Shown here: piece by piece, positions 60,530 to 64,000 of the stretch
How the letters are laid out: every line of letters begins with the position of its first letter
How positions within the stretch are numbered: the first letter of the stretch is position 1
DNA from: Ktedonobacter racemifer DSM 44963
GTDB lineage: Bacteria > Chloroflexota > Ktedonobacteria > Ktedonobacterales > Ktedonobacteraceae
Length of the DNA: 64,000 nucleotides
Direction: 5' to 3'
Assembly: GCF_000178855.1 (NCBI RefSeq)
Contig: NZ_ADVG01000003.1
Location: 1,488,001-1,552,000 of the forward strand
Translations under genes and position numbers: made by a program
Notes under the pieces: generated by a model
What the model was told of the DNA's origin: nothing
What the model saw: the letters and a program-made list of their open reading frames with translations, nothing else
The model's database searches: none

Positions 60530-62075
60530 GCACGATAGGCAGCAACGCCTGGCATATGAAAAGACGCTCTATCGCTATAGTACAGCGCTTGAGCGTGGAG
60601 ATTTGGATACGATTATCACGATTCTGCAAGAAGCAGAAGACGATCCTTATCTTGAGCACTTCATTTTTGAGATGCATCAAGAGGACTATCAAAAGGAGGA
60701 ACCTACAATGAGCCACGTATCTTCTAAGCAATCACCAGCATCCGAAGAAACATCACCCCCTGAACTTAATCGTAGCTTGCGCTCTCAGCCAGAGCAGGCA
60801 CCGCGAACCCGTAAACGCTGGCTAACCACTCTTCGGGGGATTGCTGCTGTTGTTGTTGTCGCCATCTTAATCAGCAGTGCACTCCTCATTTTCTCGGCGG
60901 TAAATGCATCTCATGACCTTGCCAAGAAGCAACAAACATCCACCGGCTTTTCTAATAAAACACTACACAATATTGTGGTTGCCGCAGAACTTACCCTTGC
61001 TGGTTCTACCGCAGGAAGGGAGGTTCTTACAGCAAGGGACGCCTCTACAGGGGTAAAACTCTGGTCCTATACGGTGCCAAAGGGGTTAGAGAGTAATGTC
61101 AAGGTCATCAAGGGCAATAAGGGGTTAGCCTACGGTGGTGAAGCCAACCTGGTCGTTCAGGATCACGTTGTTTACTTTGCTGGTAATAAGCAAGTCCTGG
61201 CACTGCATGCGCTGGATGGAACCCTTATCTGGCAAACAGATTTAGGGACAATGGACCAGCATGTCGTTGGTGGTGACCCTTTGCCATTGCTTGTAGTAGA
61301 GCAGGGACGCGTATATGCTAGTGGATACTCACAAGGAAACCTTTATACGCTGGACGCGAAAACAGGTAAGATCATCTGGCATTATGACGCACCTGAACCC
61401 GCGCTACTTAGTCTGAACAATGGCGTTGCCTATGTGATTGCCAATAAGCATTATATTAAAGCCCTGGACGGGAAAGATGGGCACACACTCTGGACGAAAG
61501 ATGTTCAAACTGGGCCAATTAGCGCTACGGTAGCGAATAATGTCTTCTATGTCCAAGTTACGCATTCTTTAGTTGACGATCCTAAGGGTTCCCACAAAGA
61601 TCAGAGACCACTCATTGCCCTGAATGCTACTACTGGCACGCAATTGTGGTCAGTCATGTCGCAAGCTGACAATCCTACAGACCTTGTTGTTGTACAGAAT
61701 ATGCTTGTGCTTTTCGATGGCAGCCACTTCTGTGGATACCACACCAGCGATGGTACACATGCCTGGTGTACGACCGGGTCACAAAACACATTCTCGGGTG
61801 TCGGCATCGCGAGTAACAATGGAAGCATCTATGGCATTTTCTACTTTGACGGAAGCAGGCAAAGAGTACAAGCCATTAATCCACAGAATGGTAAGATATA
61901 CTGGTCCAAAGACGTCGATGGTGTTGCATTAAATGCTCCATTGATTCTCCCTTTCGGCGACAGCCTGGTACTCCCGCTAAGCAGGGCTGTGCTTGATCAG
62001 GCTACTGGCAAGGAACTCTGGCACTTTGCCGCGATAAAAAATGTCCTTGTTATCGCGGGTGCGGTAGGTATGTAG
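60522..62075 (+). CDS. Putative anti-sigma membrane protein with PQQ-type beta-propeller
   Basis: A 517-residue protein with three parts. A 60-residue cytoplasmic head (LAYEKTLYRYSTALERGDLD and a following acidic helix) fits a sigma-binding role. One transmembrane helix lies at about 106-127. An external domain of about 390 residues is built of WD/PQQ-like propeller blades (GVKLWSYTVPKG, LDGTLIWQTDLG, LDAKTGKIIWHYD, TTGTQLWSVMSQ). It overlaps the sigma gene by eight bases. The outer propeller may sense a ligand or envelope stress and release the sigma factor; this is inference from architecture. Confidence 0.85.
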   Translation: MLKHDRQQRLAYEKTLYRYSTALERGDLDTIITILQEAEDDPYLEHFIFEMHQEDYQKEEPTMSHVSSKQSPASEETSPPELNRSLRSQPEQAPRTRKRWLTTLRGIAAVVVVAILISSALLIFSAVNASHDLAKKQQTSTGFSNKTLHNIVVAAELTLAGSTAGREVLTARDASTGVKLWSYTVPKGLESNVKVIKGNKGLAYGGEANLVVQDHVVYFAGNKQVLALHALDGTLIWQTDLGTMDQHVVGGDPLPLLVVEQGRVYASGYSQGNLYTLDAKTGKIIWHYDAPEPALLSLNNGVAYVIANKHYIKALDGKDGHTLWTKDVQTGPISATVANNVFYVQVTHSLVDDPKGSHKDQRPLIALNATTGTQLWSVMSQADNPTDLVVVQNMLVLFDGSHFCGYHTSDGTHAWCTTGSQNTFSGVGIASNNGSIYGIFYFDGSRQRVQAINPQNGKIYWSKDVDGVALNAPLILPFGDSLVLPLSRAVLDQATGKELWHFAAIKNVLVIAGAVGM

Positions 62076-62090
62076 AGTAAAAAAGGGAAT

Positions 62091-62141
62091 AAGGGCATAT
62101 GATAACGGGCTGGCTCTACCAGCCCGTTATCATATGCCCTT
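62091..62141. terminator. Perfect 23-bp hairpin after the sigma/anti-sigma operon
   Basis: Arms 62091-62113 and 62119-62141 are perfect with a five-base loop, 15 bases after the propeller gene stop. No long T-run follows, as in most hairpins of this window. Confidence 0.8.
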
Positions 62142-62224
62142 GAGAAATTCTGGCTGTATGCGGGCTGAAAAATGATATAGTAAAGCTGACTACTATTTTT
62201 CAGTTGAAAGGGCCCGCAGCGTCG

Positions 62225-63445
62225 ATGATCTACACAACCTTGCAGAGCTACCAGGTATTGCAGCGAGACTCTGACAATCAGGCTCGCGTAAAGCAGGCAG
62301 ATGGACAGATAGTGGAGTTGCCCGTTGGGGGACCATATACGGTGGGGGACGCACATGATATTTTGGTGGGGGAAATCTGGGTCCTGGCCGGGCAGAGCAA
62401 TATGGAGGGTATTGGCGACCTGATAGATGTCGAATCACCTTCTCCATTTGTGCATTCTTTTCAGTCACGTGAGGAGTGGGCCATCGCGGAAGAGCCATTG
62501 CACTGGCTTGGTGAGTCGCCACGTATTGTGCATCATCAGCTCTGGGGGTTCGACAAGGTACCAGATGAAATACCACCCCGCGATCCCCAGAAGACCAAGG
62601 GGGCAGGCCTGGGCCTGACCTTCGCCAAGGAGCGCTATATCCGTACCGGAGTGCCCATCGGGTTGATTCCAAGCGCGCATGGCGGAACCTCCATGGAGCA
62701 GTGGGACCCGGCCAAACGTGATGAGGGCGATGCCTCTCTGTATGGTGCTTTGCTCAAACGCGTGGAGAAGGTGGGTGGCAAGATCGCGGGCGTGCTCTGG
62801 TATCAGGGGGAGAGTGATGCCTATCCCGAAGCGACCGAACGGTATCATCAGCGTATGCACACCCTTGTGACAGCCTTGCGTGCTGATCTCCAGGCCCCGG
62901 ATCTCCCATTTTACTATGTGCAGATTGGCCGATTTATTCGCTCGATTGCAGATCCGGACGCCGATGTGTGCTGGAGTGGGATGCGCGAGGCGCAACGTAC
63001 ATGGCAGGATATACTTCCCCATACCGCGATGGTAGCGACAATCGACCTCGAACTGGATGACCTGATTCATATCAGTACGCAAGGTCTGAAACGACTTGGT
63101 AGGCGCCTGGCTGATTGTGTAGATGGCTTACGTTCGCCTGATATCTCCTCTGTTGTACTCGAAAGAGAGCAAGCGCGTATTCGCATCACGTACCGTTATG
63201 TGCGCGGCGGTCTACATGCGTCCGGCCATCCTGGCGGCTTTTCGTTGCGCGATCAACAGGGAGTTGCCATCCCAGCCATTTATAAAACGACCCTGGAAGG
63301 GAATGTCGTCACCTTGCATCTCAAGGAGGAGCCTCTACCTGAAGGTGCGGCCCTCTGGTATGGCTGGGGTGCCGACCCCTATTGCAATATTACCGATGGC
63401 GCGGACATGGCTATTCCCGCCTTTGGCCCCTGGCTACTTGCTTGA
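62225..63445 (+). CDS. Sialate O-acetylesterase-like (SASA) hydrolase
   Basis: A 406-residue SGNH-type esterase. The nucleophile motif GQSNMEG (56-62, Ser58) is followed by a GGTSMEQW oxyanion segment near 152-159, GVLWYQGESDAYPEATERY near 180-198 and a late DDLIHIS segment carrying the catalytic Asp-His pair. Such enzymes remove acetyl groups from sialic acids or other glycans. No signal peptide is visible. ATG 62225 lies 12 bases after GAAAGGG; a TTG seven codons earlier is possible. It stands alone, close to a strong hairpin. Confidence 0.88.
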   Translation: MIYTTLQSYQVLQRDSDNQARVKQADGQIVELPVGGPYTVGDAHDILVGEIWVLAGQSNMEGIGDLIDVESPSPFVHSFQSREEWAIAEEPLHWLGESPRIVHHQLWGFDKVPDEIPPRDPQKTKGAGLGLTFAKERYIRTGVPIGLIPSAHGGTSMEQWDPAKRDEGDASLYGALLKRVEKVGGKIAGVLWYQGESDAYPEATERYHQRMHTLVTALRADLQAPDLPFYYVQIGRFIRSIADPDADVCWSGMREAQRTWQDILPHTAMVATIDLELDDLIHISTQGLKRLGRRLADCVDGLRSPDISSVVLEREQARIRITYRYVRGGLHASGHPGGFSLRDQQGVAIPAIYKTTLEGNVVTLHLKEEPLPEGAALWYGWGADPYCNITDGADMAIPAFGPWLLA

Positions 63446-63475
63446 TTTGAAGCCAACATATTGCGAATAGAGTGA

Positions 63476-63754
63476 TTGGATATCTTGAGCGGCAAGTCAC
63501 GGGCATTTAAAGCGGAGTTACTGCTCCAACGTGGCATCCAATTTGAGGCAGTACCTCGCTGGCAGCGCTATGGGACAGGTATCTATTGGGAAGAATTTGA
63601 GAAGGTCGGCTATGATCCACATCGTAATCTCGAAACGATCACGACCCGTCACCGCGTAAAGATCGACGAAGATCTACTGGCAAAAGACGAGTACGGCGCT
63701 TTCATAGGTCATCTCCTGGCTGCCCAGGCTGTTGATGTACAGTTGAGTAAGTAG
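63476..63754 (+). pseudogene. C-terminal fragment of a Thg1-like (tRNA-His guanylyltransferase-like) protein
   Basis: An open frame of 92 codons resembles only the C-terminal part of bacterial Thg1-like proteins: LLQRGIQFEAVPRWQRYGTG then YWEEFEKVGYDP and the charged stretch TTRHRVKIDEDL. Whole proteins of this family have about 240-260 residues. A stop immediately precedes the only possible start, a TTG with no ribosome site, and the sialate esterase ends 30 bases before. It therefore looks like a truncated remnant. Full Thg1-like proteins add nucleotides to tRNA in the 3'-5' direction. The family call comes from memory of motifs and is moderate. Confidence 0.5.
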
Positions 63755-63839
63755 TCGGCTTGTACACTGGATATATGAGTCATTCCCAGACAAATTGTCG
63801 CCTATCCGAATACATGCTCACGATGAAAAGAGTCTCGAT

Positions 63840-64000
63840 ATGGCAGAACAGAAATATGCAAGGAGCGATATACCTGTGACCATCAGTGTCATCAGGAAAG
63901 CAAAGCCAGGGAGTGAGGAGCAACTCGAGGAGTGTATTTCGGGCATAGTGGAAGCGGCTATGAAGTTCCCCGGGCACCTGGGTACGTCGGTATTCCGCTC
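63840..64000 (+). CDS. Antibiotic biosynthesis monooxygenase-domain protein (partial at right edge)
   Basis: The frame starts at ATG 63840 and is cut by the window end after 53 codons. After a short N-terminus the text VTISVIRKAKPGSEEQLEECISGI then GHLGTSVFRS is the opening of the ABM fold, a small ferredoxin-like domain found in heme-degrading and quinone-oxidising proteins. The COG3224-type two-domain membrane relatives share this beginning. Only the first part is visible, so the full architecture is unknown. Confidence 0.7.
   Translation, partial: MAEQKYARSDIPVTISVIRKAKPGSEEQLEECISGIVEAAMKFPGHLGTSVFR

Noticed and set aside
1..64000. CRISPR array, tRNA or rRNA genes
   Set aside because: Reading both strands I saw no regular direct repeat-spacer pattern, no cloverleaf with a typical T-arm motif and no rRNA-like stretch. 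A dedicated tRNA search could still find a divergent one.

Overview
The window looks like chromosomal DNA from a filamentous, spore-forming Chloroflexota of the class Ktedonobacteria (Ktedonobacter/Dictyobacter type). This is inferred from gene style, not from a marker gene. The signs are very large MalT-type LuxR regulators with Ktedonobacteria-like N-termini, a sigma factor/membrane PQQ-propeller anti-sigma pair, an XRE/NB-ARC/TPR regulator, paralogous WYL regulators, many single-gene units, moderately high GC, and long intergenic hairpins. I saw no rRNA, tRNA, CRISPR array, integrase or plasmid origin.

Layout. 1-2664: end of a probable TetR-type gene, then an ABC-2 exporter (ATPase and fused permease). 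2712-5224: divergent pyrD and pyrC of pyrimidine synthesis. 5454-9957: an unknown protein, an Eis-like acetyltransferase, a DesK/DesR-like two-component pair and a membrane protein. 10331-14601: APC permease plus acetamidase/formamidase operon, a DUF2785 protein and a VOC-DinB fusion. 14827-22202: a 1014-residue LuxR/MalT regulator, an SDR, a type-B carboxylesterase, and a three-gene YdeI/AHSA1/VOC operon. 22315-30656: PAS histidine kinase, WYL regulator, MFS exporter, small membrane protein, XRE-NB-ARC-TPR protein and a TMEM175-like channel.

30820-39984: a second giant LuxR, a heterodimeric ABC exporter whose first gene has a structured leader (candidate leader ORF, nested hairpins, and a hairpin masking the Shine-Dalgarno), and a GH127 arabinofuranosidase. 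40135-50242: small membrane and lipoproteins, a methyltransferase preceded by a candidate 42-codon leader ORF and an attenuator-like hairpin/terminator array, an HIT protein, a COG4705 membrane protein, a polyprenol-type glycosyltransferase-like protein, a WYL regulator divergent from an AlkZ-like winged-helix protein, and selD. 50289-52719: an IS605-type tnpB element lying between a nucleotidyltransferase gene and a small unknown gene. 53114-64000: PPOX flavoprotein and TetR (divergent, with operator-like palindromes), a HEAT-repeat protein, an SRPBCC protein, an orphan phage-type terminase, a sigma/anti-sigma pair, a sialate O-acetylesterase-like enzyme, a decayed Thg1-like fragment, and the start of an antibiotic-biosynthesis-monooxygenase-domain gene.

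The strongest system-level signals are regulatory: (1) the ABC exporter leader at 37592-37813, (2) the methyltransferase leader at 41640-41904, and (3) about fifteen long, mostly perfect inverted repeats with unrelated sequences placed between genes. Several of these are framed by a shared GC-rich module. The orphan terminase with intact ATPase and nuclease residues and the solo tnpB with a possible guide-RNA end are the most unusual proteins.
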